DNA from: Moraxellaceae bacterium
GTDB lineage: Bacteria; Pseudomonadota; Gammaproteobacteria; Pseudomonadales; Ketobacteraceae
NCBI GenBank assembly: GCA_002402125.1
Contig: NVVG01000002.1
Span: 28,942-51,657, forward strand
Length of the DNA stretch: 22,716 bases
Direction of reading: 5' to 3'
Each line of letters opens with the position of its first letter. Position 1 is the first letter of the stretch. Made by a program: the position numbers and the translations under genes. The notes below the pieces were generated by a model. It saw nothing but the letters and a program-made list of their open reading frames with translations, searched no databases and was not told the DNA's origin. Positions 15,824 to 22,716 of the stretch are shown here, piece after piece.

Positions 15824-15836
15824 AGGTGAATCACCT
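15824..15836 (-). promoter_or_regulatory. Palindrome enclosing the flagellin-like gene's ribosome binding site
   Basis: AGGTGAATCACCT is a perfect palindrome around one central base, immediately before the ATG. On the coding strand its AGGTGA half is the Shine-Dalgarno sequence. In RNA it could form a 5-bp stem with a 3-base loop that hides the ribosome site, or it could bind a dimeric regulator at the DNA level. Either role is inference from symmetry. Confidence 0.4.
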
Positions 15837-15859
15837 TTTTTACAACATACCTAATTACC

Positions 15860-15887
15860 ACGTTAGCACAGCTCAGGAATTGGTCAA
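15860..15887 (-). promoter_or_regulatory. Candidate sigma-70 promoter for the flagellin-like gene
   Basis: On the minus strand TTGACC (15887-15882), a 16-base spacer and TAACGT (15865-15860) form a plausible but weak promoter about 37 bases before the ATG. I looked for the flagellar sigma-28 pattern (TAAA, 15 bases, GCCGATAA) and for sigma-54 (GG and GC 10 bases apart) and found neither. That is unusual for a flagellin gene. Confidence 0.3.
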
Positions 15888-16046
15888 ATTTTAATCTAAT
15901 GTGGGATTTTTAGGTGTTTTTTCCTGGTTTTTCACGAACTTAGGCTATTTTTGCGGTTAATTGTGGATAGGTTGTGGTTGCTAGGTCGTTGTGGTGCTGA
16001 GGTTTTACTTACGCAAAAATGCTATTTCCGTTCCGCTCCATCTCAA

Positions 16047-16055
16047 TGCTACAAT
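16047..16055 (+). promoter_or_regulatory. Extended -10 promoter for trpDC
   Basis: TGCTACAAT is a TGn-extended -10 (TACAAT, 16050-16055). No good -35 is visible, which extended -10 promoters tolerate. Transcription would start near 16062, giving an untranslated leader of about 28 bases. That is too short for an attenuator, so trpDC seems to have its own simple promoter after being separated from trpEG. Confidence 0.5.
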
Positions 16056-16089
16056 CGCGTCTATCGATAACCCAGCACCGGAGTGATGG

Positions 16090-17124
16090 ATGGATATTAA
16101 ACAAGCGTTACAGAAAGTCATCGAAAGTCAGGATCTTACTGAAGCTGAGATGGGCGAAGTTATGCAGCAAATCATGACCGGCCAAGCGACAGATTCGCAA
16201 ATTGGCGGTTTTCTGATTGGGCTACGCATGAAAGGTGAAACTGTCGATGAGATTACCGGTGCTGCGAGCGTGATGCGCAAGCTGGCGAAACCGGTAAGCA
16301 TCAATCGGGATCATTTAGTAGATACCTGCGGTACCGGTGGTGATGGCGCCAACACCTTTAATATCTCTACTACTTGTGCCTTCGTGGTGGCCGCAGCAGG
16401 TGGTTTTGTGGCAAAGCATGGCAATCGTTCTGTTTCTAGTACCAGTGGCAGTGCTGACGTGCTGGAAGCGGCGGGCGTGAAGCTGGATATCACCCCAGAG
16501 CAGGTGGCTAATTGCGTGGAAGCTATTGGTGTGGGTTTTATGTTTGCGCCCATGCACCATAGTGCAATGAAACATGCTATCGGCCCGCGTAAAGAGATGG
16601 CGGTACGTACCATCTTTAATATCCTTGGCCCACTAACCAATCCCGCCGGAGCCGATAGTCAGGTAATGGGGGTGTATAGCAAACAGTGGGTTCGACCGGT
16701 TGCTGATGTGTTACTGCGCTTAGGCAGCCGACATGTGATGGTGGTGCATGCCGCCGATGGCTTAGATGAAATTAGTATCGCAGCCGAAACCTTTGTTGCA
16801 GAAGTCAAAAACGGTGAGGTTTCTGAATATACCATCACACCGGAGCAATTTGGTTTGTCGCGTTCGCCATTGTCCTCCATTGCCGCCGACGGCGTGCAAG
16901 ATAGCCTGAGAATTCTAAACACCGTGCTGGCCAATGAGGCAGGGCCTGCGGCAGATATCGTGGCATTAAATGCTGGTGCGGCTATCTATGTGGCGGGTAT
17001 CGCGGATAACCTGGCGCAAGGGATCGAAATGGCTCAAGATGCCATTGGCAGTGGTGTAGCGAAAGACAAATTGACAGAATTAGTGAACATGTCGGAAGTA
17101 TTTCGACTAGAGGCAGAGGCTTGA
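16090..17124 (+). CDS. trpD: TrpD, anthranilate phosphoribosyltransferase
   Basis: TrpD joins anthranilate to PRPP to form phosphoribosylanthranilate. The 344-aa protein is a stand-alone enzyme, not fused to TrpG as in E. coli. It has the helical N-terminal domain with [14 protein letters not shown] (38-51), the PRPP-binding DTCGTGGDG (78-86), the KHGNRSVSS loop (109-117), the anthranilate-binding [14 protein letters not shown] (156-169) and the metal-binding DGLDEIS near the middle of the C-terminal half. GGAG lies six bases before the ATG. The stop overlaps the trpC start (TGATG), so the two are translationally coupled. In Pseudomonas the order is trpG-trpD-trpC; here the flagellin-like gene and about 2 kb lie between trpG and trpD. 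Confidence 0.97.
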   Translation: MDIKQALQKVIESQDLTEAEMGEVMQQIMTGQATDSQIGGFLIGLRMKGETVDEITGAASVMRKLAKPVSINRDHLVDTCGTGGDGANTFNISTTCAFVVAAAGGFVAKHGNRSVSSTSGSADVLEAAGVKLDITPEQVANCVEAIGVGFMFAPMHHSAMKHAIGPRKEMAVRTIFNILGPLTNPAGADSQVMGVYSKQWVRPVADVLLRLGSRHVMVVHAADGLDEISIAAETFVAEVKNGEVSEYTITPEQFGLSRSPLSSIAADGVQDSLRILNTVLANEAGPAADIVALNAGAAIYVAGIADNLAQGIEMAQDAIGSGVAKDKLTELVNMSEVFRLEAEA

Positions 17125-17924
17125 TGGTGAGCAATACCCCCACGGTGTTAAAAAAAATTATTGCGCGTAAATATGAAGAGATTACAGAGCGACGTTCTCA
17201 GGTTTCAGAGCAAGAATTATTAATCCAGGCGAAGACTGCTGATCAGCCGCGAGGTTTTGTCGATGCGATGTCTGTAAAATTAGCCGCCGGACAGTCCGCG
17301 ATTATCGCCGAGGTGAAAAAAGCCTCCCCCAGTAAAGGCGTTATCCGCGAACATTTTGTACCGGCGGAAATTGCTGTTTCCTATGAATCTGCCGGCGCGG
17401 CTTGCATGAGCGTGTTGACGGATCGAGATTTTTTCCAAGGCCATGAAGATTACCTGCTAGCAGCCAGAGCAGCTTGTGGTTTGCCGGTTATTAGGAAAGA
17501 TTTTTTGGTGGACACTTATCAAGTGGTGGAAGCGCGCGCCTTGGCGTCAGACTGTATATTGTTAATTGTTGCCGCATTAAACGATGAGCAGATGGCTGAG
17601 CTTGCGGCCTGTTCGCAAGAGTTGGGTATGGATGTGTTGATTGAAGTGCACAATGAGCAAGAACTTGAGCGGGCATTACGTTTGGATACCAAGTTGGTAG
17701 GTGTTAATAATCGAGATTTACATACCTTTAGTACGGATCTTGATACCACCGTTAGATTGCTGGATATGATGCCGAGCGATCGTATCGTAGTTACAGAAAG
17801 TGGTATTCATACTAAAGCAGACGTAGAAAAAATGCGCCAACATGGTGTGAATAGCTTTTTGGTAGGTGAGGCATTTATGCGTGCAGAGGTGCCGGGAGAC
17901 GCCTTGAAAGCGATGTTTTTCTAA
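17124..17924 (+). CDS. trpC: TrpC, indole-3-glycerol phosphate synthase
   Basis: TrpC decarboxylates and closes CdRP to indole-3-glycerol phosphate. It is monofunctional (266 aa); the TrpF isomerase domain fused in E. coli is absent. Blocks seen are [11 protein letters not shown] (62-72, substrate-binding Lys), [10 protein letters not shown] (about 97-106), IRKDF (123-127, catalytic Lys), GVNNRDL (193-199), TESGI (224-228) and VGEAFMR. I use the ATG at 17124, which overlaps the trpD stop as TGATG; a TTG one codon upstream (17121) is in frame but less likely. A strong terminator begins about ten bases after the stop. Confidence 0.97.
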   Translation: MVSNTPTVLKKIIARKYEEITERRSQVSEQELLIQAKTADQPRGFVDAMSVKLAAGQSAIIAEVKKASPSKGVIREHFVPAEIAVSYESAGAACMSVLTDRDFFQGHEDYLLAARAACGLPVIRKDFLVDTYQVVEARALASDCILLIVAALNDEQMAELAACSQELGMDVLIEVHNEQELERALRLDTKLVGVNNRDLHTFSTDLDTTVRLLDMMPSDRIVVTESGIHTKADVEKMRQHGVNSFLVGEAFMRAEVPGDALKAMFF

Positions 17925-17934
17925 CGTCAGATTC

Positions 17935-17971
17935 AAATAAAAAAGGCCAGCAAAGCTGGCCTTTTTTATTT
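17935..17971. terminator. Bidirectional rho-independent terminator between trpC and crp
   Basis: A perfect 17-bp inverted repeat (17935-17951 and 17955-17971) with an AAA loop consists of a GGCCAGC/GCTGGCC core flanked by six A and six T residues. On either strand it reads as a GC stem followed by a U-run, so it can stop trpDC transcription from the left and crp transcription from the right. Confidence 0.95.
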
Positions 17972-18015
17972 GATATTGGTTCTGCTTAACTTACATAAGC
18001 GTACATTAACTTGGC

Positions 18016-18648
18016 TTAACGGGTACCAAAGACCACCATGGTTTTGCCCTTAACAGATACAAGCCCCTGTATCTCCAGATTTTTTAGGACGCGACCCACC
18101 ATCTCGCGAGAGCATCCAACGATACGCCCAATTTCCTGGCGAGTAATTTTAATTTGCATGCCGTCAGGGTGGGTCATCGCTTCGGGTTGTTTGCATAAGT
18201 CGATAAGCGTGCGAGCGACTCTTCCGGTCACATCAAGGAATGCCAGGTCGCCGACTTTGCGGGTGGTTGCCCTGAGTCGACCGGCTATTTGAGCGCTCAC
18301 GGCAAATAGGATGTCTGCATCTTCGGCAGAGAGTTCTTTAAACTTGGAATAGCTAATCTCTGCAACTTCACACTCAGTTTTTGCTTTAATCCACGCGCTG
18401 CGGCCGGCGTCTTTATCAAAAAGGCCCATTTCGCCAAAGAAATCACCCTCGTTGAGGTAAGCCATGATCATTTCTCGTCCGTCATCATCTTCAATGATGA
18501 CAGTGACCGAGCCTTTGACAATATAATAAAGCGCATCGGACTCATCACCGGCGTAGATCAAGGTGCTTTTAGCGGGATATTTCCGGCGGTGACACTGGGC
18601 TAAGAAACCGTCAATATCCGCGATTAAACTGTTATTGGGGATGGTCAT
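18016..18648 (-). CDS. crp: CRP/Vfr family cyclic AMP-responsive regulator
   Basis: This is a global transcription factor that dimerises, binds cAMP and contacts TGTGA-N6-TCACA-type sites; the Pseudomonas orthologue Vfr controls virulence and motility. The 210-aa length equals CRP. The cAMP pocket is [16 protein letters not shown] (71-86) with Glu73, Arg83 and Ser84. The dimer helix carries RLRATTRKV (124-132) with Thr128 at the second cAMP contact. The helix-turn-helix is [20 protein letters not shown] (168-187), whose CSREMVGR recognition helix keeps the Arg, Glu and Arg that contact DNA in E. coli CRP. DNA specificity should therefore be CRP-like. It is convergent with trpC and divergent from an OsmC-like gene, the vfr context in P. 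aeruginosa and the crp-yhfA context in E. coli. Confidence 0.95.
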   Translation of the reverse strand: MTIPNNSLIADIDGFLAQCHRRKYPAKSTLIYAGDESDALYYIVKGSVTVIIEDDDGREMIMAYLNEGDFFGEMGLFDKDAGRSAWIKAKTECEVAEISYSKFKELSAEDADILFAVSAQIAGRLRATTRKVGDLAFLDVTGRVARTLIDLCKQPEAMTHPDGMQIKITRQEIGRIVGCSREMVGRVLKNLEIQGLVSVKGKTMVVFGTR

Positions 18649-19062
18649 TGTTTGGCCTTTGTTATTTTTTGGAGACTCTTGCTACGACTAACTACCCATC
18701 TAAAGAGCATTAAGGCGTAATCATATTTGTCGTCCTATGAAATTATGCCTATGGGTTGATTATGGATGTAAAAAGGCTAAGTCGCTACTTTAATTAGTAA
18801 AACTACCCGACAAAGAGCAACGCGCGAGCTTAGGAGGACTCTTTATTGATCTTTTACCGTCGCCAGTGGTTAAAATAGGTCGAAAAAGGAAGATTAGCGT
18901 AAAAACAGCGGTTAGAATATTGTAGCAAGACAAAGTAGTCACTTGGCTGGATAACTTTAGATCACAAATGAGTGAGATTATGCTATCTTGCGGCCGAATA
19001 TCTCAAGGGCCAAATATCTCAAGGGCCATTTCGCGGATGGATAGTGAAGGAAGAGTATAGCG
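18649..19062. other. 414-base intergenic region between crp and the OsmC-like gene
   Basis: No gene of normal size fits here. The right end holds a plausible promoter for the OsmC-like gene, TTTAGA (18956-18961), 17 bases, TATGCT (18979-18984). It overlaps a single CRP half-site, AGATCACA, at about 18959-18966; the partner half is not recognisable. A 16-bp duplication follows (18997-19028). A perfect AGGAGG (18832-18837) precedes a 10-codon TTG frame by eight bases. The crp promoter must lie in the left part, but I found no strong hexamers. The length suits two regulated divergent promoters. Confidence 0.5.
18997..19028. repeat. Perfect 16-bp tandem duplication in the OsmC-like gene's leader
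   Basis: AATATCTCAAGGGCCA occurs twice in direct contact (18997-19012 and 19013-19028). It lies between the candidate transcription start (near 18991) and the ribosome site, so it should be in the 5' untranslated RNA. Exact identity of the copies suggests a recent duplication. Confidence 0.95.
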
Positions 19063-19479
19063 ATGAAAGCAACAGTTAAGTGGGCAGGTGAAGTAAAGTT
19101 TGAAGCAACCTCAGGGTCTGGGCATACCGTTATTATGGATGGGCCTCCAGACCATGGTGGTACTAACCAAGGGGTGCGCCCAATGGAGATGTTACTGCTG
19201 GGGGTGGGTGGTTGTGCATCATTTGATGTGATCCATATTCTTAAAAAATCCCGTCAAGATGTTACTGGCTGTGTCGCCGAGCTACAGGCGGATCGCGTGG
19301 ATGAAGTGCCAGCAGTGTTTTCCAAGATACACTTACATTTCTTGGTGAGTGGCAATAACTTGAAAGAGAGTCAGGTTAAGCGGGCGGTGGCATTATCGGC
19401 AGAGAAGTATTGCTCGGCATCGATCATGCTGAGCAAAGGTGGCGTCGAGATCGGTCATAGCTATGAGATTGTCGAGTAA
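19063..19479 (+). CDS. OsmC/Ohr family protein, YhfA-like
   Basis: The 138-aa product is a one-domain OsmC fold. The conserved redox cysteines are Cys51 (GVGGCASFDV) and Cys117 (EKYCSASIM). MKATVKWAGEVKFEA and GVRPMEMLLLGVGGC are typical of the YhfA branch rather than of OsmC or Ohr, whose members reduce organic hydroperoxides. YhfA sits next to crp in E. coli, and an equivalent gene lies between vfr and speD in P. aeruginosa, matching this position. A strong AAGGAAGAG precedes the ATG. The physiological substrate of the YhfA branch is not established; a peroxidase role is inferred from the paired cysteines. Confidence 0.88.
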   Translation: MKATVKWAGEVKFEATSGSGHTVIMDGPPDHGGTNQGVRPMEMLLLGVGGCASFDVIHILKKSRQDVTGCVAELQADRVDEVPAVFSKIHLHFLVSGNNLKESQVKRAVALSAEKYCSASIMLSKGGVEIGHSYEIVE

Positions 19480-19507
19480 GAATCATTAACTGTTATAGAA
19501 AAGAAAT

Positions 19508-20320
19508 ATGAGCAGGCGAAAACCGTCCCCTAAAATTAAGCTGCATGGTTTTAATAATTTAACCAAAACCCTGAGTTTTAATATTTATGATATTAGCTAT
19601 GCTGCTACTCCGGCCCACGTTGGTGAATACAGGGAGTATGTGGACGAGCTATATAATGCGGAGCGGTTGACAGAGATATTGAGTAAGGTGACGGACATCA
19701 TTGGTGCCAATATTCTTCATATTGCGCGTCAGGATTATGAGCCCGAGGGGGCGAGTGTCACTATGCTGATCGCCGAGCACCCGGTTCCTCCTGACGAAAG
19801 CCAAACTACGGAAGAGCCCGGTCCTTTACCGGATGCTATTGTAGCGCATCTCGATAAGAGTCACGTGACGGTACATACCTATCCAGAAAGTCACCCAAGT
19901 AATGATATCGGTATTAGTACCTTTCGAGTGGATATAGATGTATCTACCTGCGGATTGATATCCCCATTAAAGGCCTTGAATTATCTTATTCATAGCTTTG
20001 ATTCGGATATCGTCACGGTGGATTATCGGGTGCGAGGTTTTACCCGTGATGTGGATGGTATAAAGCACTATATCGACCATGAAATTAACTCCATCCAAAA
20101 CTACCTGTCTGATGATACTTTAGAGCAGTATGAAGTGATTGATGTGAATGTATATCAAGAGAATATATTCCATTCCAAGATGTTGCTGAAAAACTTCGCA
20201 TTGTCAGATTACTTATTTGGGGCGGGAGAGAAAGACCTGTCGGAGGCTGAAAAGGAAGAAATTACCCACAAGTTACGCCGCGAGATGTTAGAGATTTTTT
20301 ATGGTCGTAATATCGAATAG
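19508..20320 (+). CDS. speD: SpeD, S-adenosylmethionine decarboxylase proenzyme
   Basis: SpeD makes decarboxylated SAM, the aminopropyl donor for spermidine. The 270-aa chain is of the E. coli-type class 1A family. It is expected to cleave itself between Lys117 and Ser118 in [17 protein letters not shown] (114-130), turning Ser118 into the pyruvoyl cofactor of the alpha chain. [20 protein letters not shown] (145-164) carries Cys148, the likely proton donor, and [13 protein letters not shown] follows. No spermidine synthase (speE) is in view. It starts 28 bases after the OsmC-like gene and is probably co-transcribed with it. The same pair follows vfr in P. aeruginosa. Confidence 0.97.
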   Translation: MSRRKPSPKIKLHGFNNLTKTLSFNIYDISYAATPAHVGEYREYVDELYNAERLTEILSKVTDIIGANILHIARQDYEPEGASVTMLIAEHPVPPDESQTTEEPGPLPDAIVAHLDKSHVTVHTYPESHPSNDIGISTFRVDIDVSTCGLISPLKALNYLIHSFDSDIVTVDYRVRGFTRDVDGIKHYIDHEINSIQNYLSDDTLEQYEVIDVNVYQENIFHSKMLLKNFALSDYLFGAGEKDLSEAEKEEITHKLRREMLEIFYGRNIE

Positions 20321-20371
20321 TGCCAATTAGCAGTGTGTTTTTTTGTTGGATGTTTTTAGGACGGGCGTATT

Positions 20372-20397
20372 TAAGTTAGGGCTCTAAGTTAGGGCTC
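20372..20397. repeat. 13-bp tandem duplication covering the end of the histidine phosphatase gene
   Basis: TAAGTTAGGGCTC is repeated in direct contact (20372-20384 and 20385-20397), with a partial third copy TAAGTGAG after it. On the minus strand the duplication spans the last codons (Leu-Glu-Pro) and the TAA stop of the phosphatase gene. An extra copy therefore lies downstream of the stop. Confidence 0.9.
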
Positions 20398-21027
20398 TAA
20401 GTGAGACGTACAGTTAAATTCGAATAGCTTGACGTCAGGTCCAAGATGCAGCTCTGTAATGCCGGTATTATCAAAAAAATACCGGTCCCATTGATAAGGA
20501 TCGTTATGTAGCAGGTTAGCAAGTATCAATGCCATTGCCGCGCCGTGACTGACCACTACGATAGTTTCTCCCACATGTTTTTCCGCCAGTTGGGTGATAC
20601 TGGTCACGGTGCGTTGGCTAACCTGATGCATTGATTCGCCATCCTTGGGGGAAAAGTGTCGATCTTGTTTGAGGCGTTCAAAAAAATTGTGCTGTTCCAT
20701 TAAGACCTGGAAGGACTCGCCTTCCCAAACACCAATGCCGTATTCTTTGAGGCCATCAATAGGTTGAATGCCCATTGTAAATGCATCCCCTATTGCTTGT
20801 GCCGTATGACGAGTGCGTTCAAGTGGGCTACAGTATATGGCGGATACCTGGGGGTGTTGGTGTTTTAGCCGGCTGCCGGCGCGTTGAGCCTGGTCTTTAC
20901 CTAGCGGTGTTAAACCACTATCCGTCCAACCGTGCCACTTTTTATCGATGTTTGCCTGAATCTGGCCGTGGCGCACGAGCAGTACGCGTGTATATGAGGG
21001 GCTTAGGACCGGCGACTGAGTTGGCAT
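20389..21027 (-). CDS. Histidine phosphatase family protein (phosphoglycerate mutase-like)
   Basis: From the ATG at 21027 the protein has 212 aa and forms a branch 1 histidine phosphatase domain. It has LLVRHGQ (16-22) with nucleophile His20 and Arg19, YCSPLERTRHTAQ (65-77) with a phosphate-pocket Arg, EGES (102-105) and VVVSHGAAM (157-165) with the second catalytic His161. WHGWTDSGLTPLGKDQA (31-47) is the usual block after RHG. The substrate cannot be read from sequence. An upstream ATG at 21117 is in frame, but it would overlap the preceding gene by 38 bases and add 30 residues before the domain. The ATG at 21027 has AAGGAT upstream at a rather long spacing. It follows the exported hypothetical gene by 52 bases and probably shares its transcript. 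There is no signal peptide, so it is cytoplasmic. Confidence 0.85.
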   Translation of the reverse strand: MPTQSPVLSPSYTRVLLVRHGQIQANIDKKWHGWTDSGLTPLGKDQAQRAGSRLKHQHPQVSAIYCSPLERTRHTAQAIGDAFTMGIQPIDGLKEYGIGVWEGESFQVLMEQHNFFERLKQDRHFSPKDGESMHQVSQRTVTSITQLAEKHVGETIVVVSHGAAMALILANLLHNDPYQWDRYFFDNTGITELHLGPDVKLFEFNCTSHLEP

Positions 21028-21079
21028 GTTTGAAGGATCCTTTGTTGAATTTTTTGCCGTGGCTTGCGGTTCAGCGACG

Positions 21080-22414
21080 CTATTGTTTTGGTCCCTGCAC
21101 AAGATTAAATGCATCACGGATCGGTTGACTGGCTATTGCGGGCGTGTCTTTGATTCTGGCGGCAAATTCTTGTGGTGATATTCCACCAATCGAGTCGGTA
21201 AAATATGCGCTAAAGCGAAATTTAAACACGTCGTTGATGGGGATTTGATGTATTTTATAGCCAATGTTGGGTCCTTGCCCAGCAAAACGCTCAGGTGTTT
21301 CTTCTAGCGTTAGATTGTCTATGTAATGAAGGCTTATGGGCGCCTTGAAATTGCTGGGAACATGTAGTTCGGTATGAATGTCAAAACCCGCATTGGTGCT
21401 TAGCCAAATCCAACTTTTTCCATTGGTAACTAAATTACTGGAAAGTAGTTGTTCTGCTATAGACATTTGGCCATCAACTTTGGTCGGGATTGTTGGATTA
21501 AATGTGGTGAGTACGTCGCTACCCAGTAAGTTGTTGCCATCGATTGAGATGGTTGCTCGTGGGTTGTGTAAGAACGCCGCAAGGATGGCGGGTACATTAA
21601 TATCGACATCAATGTTAAATTGTTGTGGCAAAATATTAAAACGGATATCAAGGAATAGTACCGGGATCCTAGCAAATAGAAATTGGCTTTTGGCCAAGAT
21701 GATGGTGCGAATAGGACCTTGTTTAACCGCCGTTACTTGCGTTTTGATATCGCTATTGTCGAATGCGATGGAGGCGACATCAAAAACAACACCAGCTTCT
21801 ATACGAATCTTTAATGTATCCAATAAACTGCTTTGTTGATTGCCTTGGTAGGTTGCATAGGTGAAATCATTCCAGCTTAGGAGATCATTTGGGTTGGTAT
21901 GTAGAGAGAAATACTGTGATCGTATGATACCGGTGGTTTGATCGTATAACGTCAGTGGCAAGTGGTGTAGTGCTCTTAATTGGTCTGTCACATAGAGGTA
22001 GCGAACATCCTCTGTTTGGCTACTAAGAATTTGAATCTCGGCAATAATTTGAGTGAAGCCGGAATCGACAGAGTCCAATCGCTGACCGGTATCGGCATAG
22101 CGGAAAAATAACGAGTCATGAGGGTCAACAATGTTTTCTTGGCCTAACAACCGTACGCCGGATTCTTTAAACCAGCTGCGTCCCTCTACATCAAAATCTT
22201 CCAGTTGGTGAGGTACTGGGGTGAGCATGCCATTCTTAACGGACAGCACCGATAGGTCGGCAAATGATTTTCCGATCAACTCCGCGAGTTCAATGGCTTT
22301 TATCTCGATAACTTGTTGCGCTTCTACATGGAACCTATTCTTAGGGGCGGCAGTGGCAGCGAACGGCAGCATGGCACATATAAAAATGAGGCATGGCAAT
22401 GTCATTCTGATCAA
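21080..22414 (-). CDS. Exported protein of unknown function, 444 aa
   Basis: I do not recognise this family. The N-terminus is a clear signal peptide (MIRMTLPCLIFICAMLPFAA, likely cut after ATA at about 22). The remainder looks like a beta-rich periplasmic or surface protein with many alternating hydrophobic strands, for example VLFLDIRFNILPQQFNIDVD (about 255-275), and no further membrane helix. It has no lipobox and no obvious catalytic motif. The start is TTG at 22414, with AAGGAA seven bases upstream; this start also supplies the Arg needed in the signal peptide's n-region. The in-frame ATG three codons later (22405) is too far from that site and would lack the Arg. Its own extended -10 promoter lies at 22490-22498. 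A histidine phosphatase gene follows on the same strand. Confidence 0.8.
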   Translation of the reverse strand: MIRMTLPCLIFICAMLPFAATAAPKNRFHVEAQQVIEIKAIELAELIGKSFADLSVLSVKNGMLTPVPHQLEDFDVEGRSWFKESGVRLLGQENIVDPHDSLFFRYADTGQRLDSVDSGFTQIIAEIQILSSQTEDVRYLYVTDQLRALHHLPLTLYDQTTGIIRSQYFSLHTNPNDLLSWNDFTYATYQGNQQSSLLDTLKIRIEAGVVFDVASIAFDNSDIKTQVTAVKQGPIRTIILAKSQFLFARIPVLFLDIRFNILPQQFNIDVDINVPAILAAFLHNPRATISIDGNNLLGSDVLTTFNPTIPTKVDGQMSIAEQLLSSNLVTNGKSWIWLSTNAGFDIHTELHVPSNFKAPISLHYIDNLTLEETPERFAGQGPNIGYKIHQIPINDVFKFRFSAYFTDSIGGISPQEFAARIKDTPAIASQPIRDAFNLVQGPKQ

Positions 22415-22489
22415 GGTGCTTTCCTTTAGGTTGATGGGTAGCGCTAGCCCGAAATGGCTTATAACAGAAAATCGCTAATGGATCGGCGT

Positions 22490-22498
22490 ATTATAACA
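22490..22498 (-). promoter_or_regulatory. Extended -10 promoter for the exported hypothetical gene
   Basis: On the minus strand the bases read TGTTATAAT, a perfect TGn-extended -10 with consensus TATAAT. The predicted start near 22483 leaves about 70 bases of leader before the TTG. No TTGACA-like box is found 17 bases upstream. A weaker copy of the same TTATAACAG sequence lies at about 22460-22468. Confidence 0.55.
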
Positions 22499-22642
22499 GG
22501 ATTAGATCACAGGCTTGTTGTAACATTCAACACAATGGATTAGGTTGAATCGAGAAAACTCCCTAGAGCATTTTCGACTGGAAGTGCCAAATGATGACAA
22601 TCAGACTATGCTGGAAGAAATGGTTTAGGTGCGTGGAGTAGT

Positions 22643-22716
22643 ATGAGTAAGAAGGAACAGGCGCAGGAAACGCATTTGCACAGCGGTTTAGTGTTGTCCG
22701 GTGGCGGAGCTAGGGC
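22643..22716 (+). CDS. Patatin-like phospholipase (N-terminal fragment)
   Basis: Only 24 codons are visible before the window ends. The frame starts MSKKEQAQETHLHSGLVLSG and continues GGARA. The GLVLSGGGARA block is the oxyanion-hole motif that opens the patatin domain; the catalytic GxSxG would follow outside the window. Bacterial members related to E. coli RssA start in the same way. GGAG lies five bases before the ATG. It is divergent from the exported hypothetical gene, with 228 bases between them. Specificity cannot be judged from this fragment. Confidence 0.8.
   Translation, partial: MSKKEQAQETHLHSGLVLSGGGAR

Noticed and set aside
15837..15960. A search for sigma-28 or sigma-54 promoters upstream of the flagellin-like gene.
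   Set aside because: No TAAA-N15-GCCGATAA or GG-N10-GC pattern was found in the expected orientation. Only a weak sigma-70-like pair is reported.
15961..15970. A DnaA-box-like TTGTGGATAG upstream of trpD.
   Set aside because: It is a single 8-of-9 match with no second box, no AT-rich unwinding region and no dnaA or parAB context. It is most likely chance.

Overview
The window looks like a piece of a gammaproteobacterial chromosome from the Pseudomonadales in the broad sense, which includes the former Cellvibrionales and Oceanospirillales. The base composition is moderate, apparently near 45-50% GC by eye. The evidence is the family set and gene order. A surA-pdxA-rsmA-apaH block lies next to lptD, and the Pseudomonas-type cell-wall recycling pair amgK-murU is divergent from it. 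The order rpe-gph-trpE, trpG, trpDC, crp/vfr, OsmC-like, speD follows P. aeruginosa as I remember it from PAO1. No search was run, so genus and species are not claimed.

Layout. Positions 1-6152 (minus strand) carry the outer-membrane and maintenance operon lptD-surA-pdxA-rsmA-apaH, with apaH cut by the window edge. ApaG is missing from its usual place, and a 200-bp imperfect palindrome sits between pdxA and rsmA. Positions 6284-8936 (plus) hold amgK-murU-djlA: anhydro-MurNAc salvage plus a membrane-anchored DnaJ co-chaperone. Positions 8971-10185 (minus) hold a DUF3530-type exported protein with an internal acidic SDDN repeat. Positions 10264-14144 (plus) hold rpe, gph, trpE and trpG. The 290 bases before trpE contain a candidate tryptophan leader peptide ending Trp-Arg-Trp and a set of RNA hairpins whose loops are complementary. 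Positions 14189-15823 (minus) hold an orphan, degenerate flagellin-like gene that splits trpG from trpDC. Positions 16090-17924 (plus) hold trpD-trpC, closed by a very strong bidirectional terminator shared with crp (18016-18648, minus). Positions 19063-20320 (plus) hold an OsmC/YhfA-like protein and speD. Positions 20389-22414 (minus) hold a histidine phosphatase and an unrecognised exported protein. The window ends in the first codons of a patatin-like gene.

How the genes work together. LptD, SurA and RsmA serve envelope and ribosome biogenesis. AmgK and MurU return MurNAc to UDP-MurNAc. TrpE and TrpG form anthranilate synthase, and TrpD and TrpC carry on to indole-glycerol phosphate. Rpe and Gph handle pentose-phosphate and phosphoglycolate chemistry. 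Most of the window is conserved core genome. The unusual parts are the flagellin-like gene inside the trp cluster, the trpE leader, the pdxA-rsmA palindrome and several short tandem repeats. I saw no tRNA, rRNA, CRISPR array, transposase or prophage gene.
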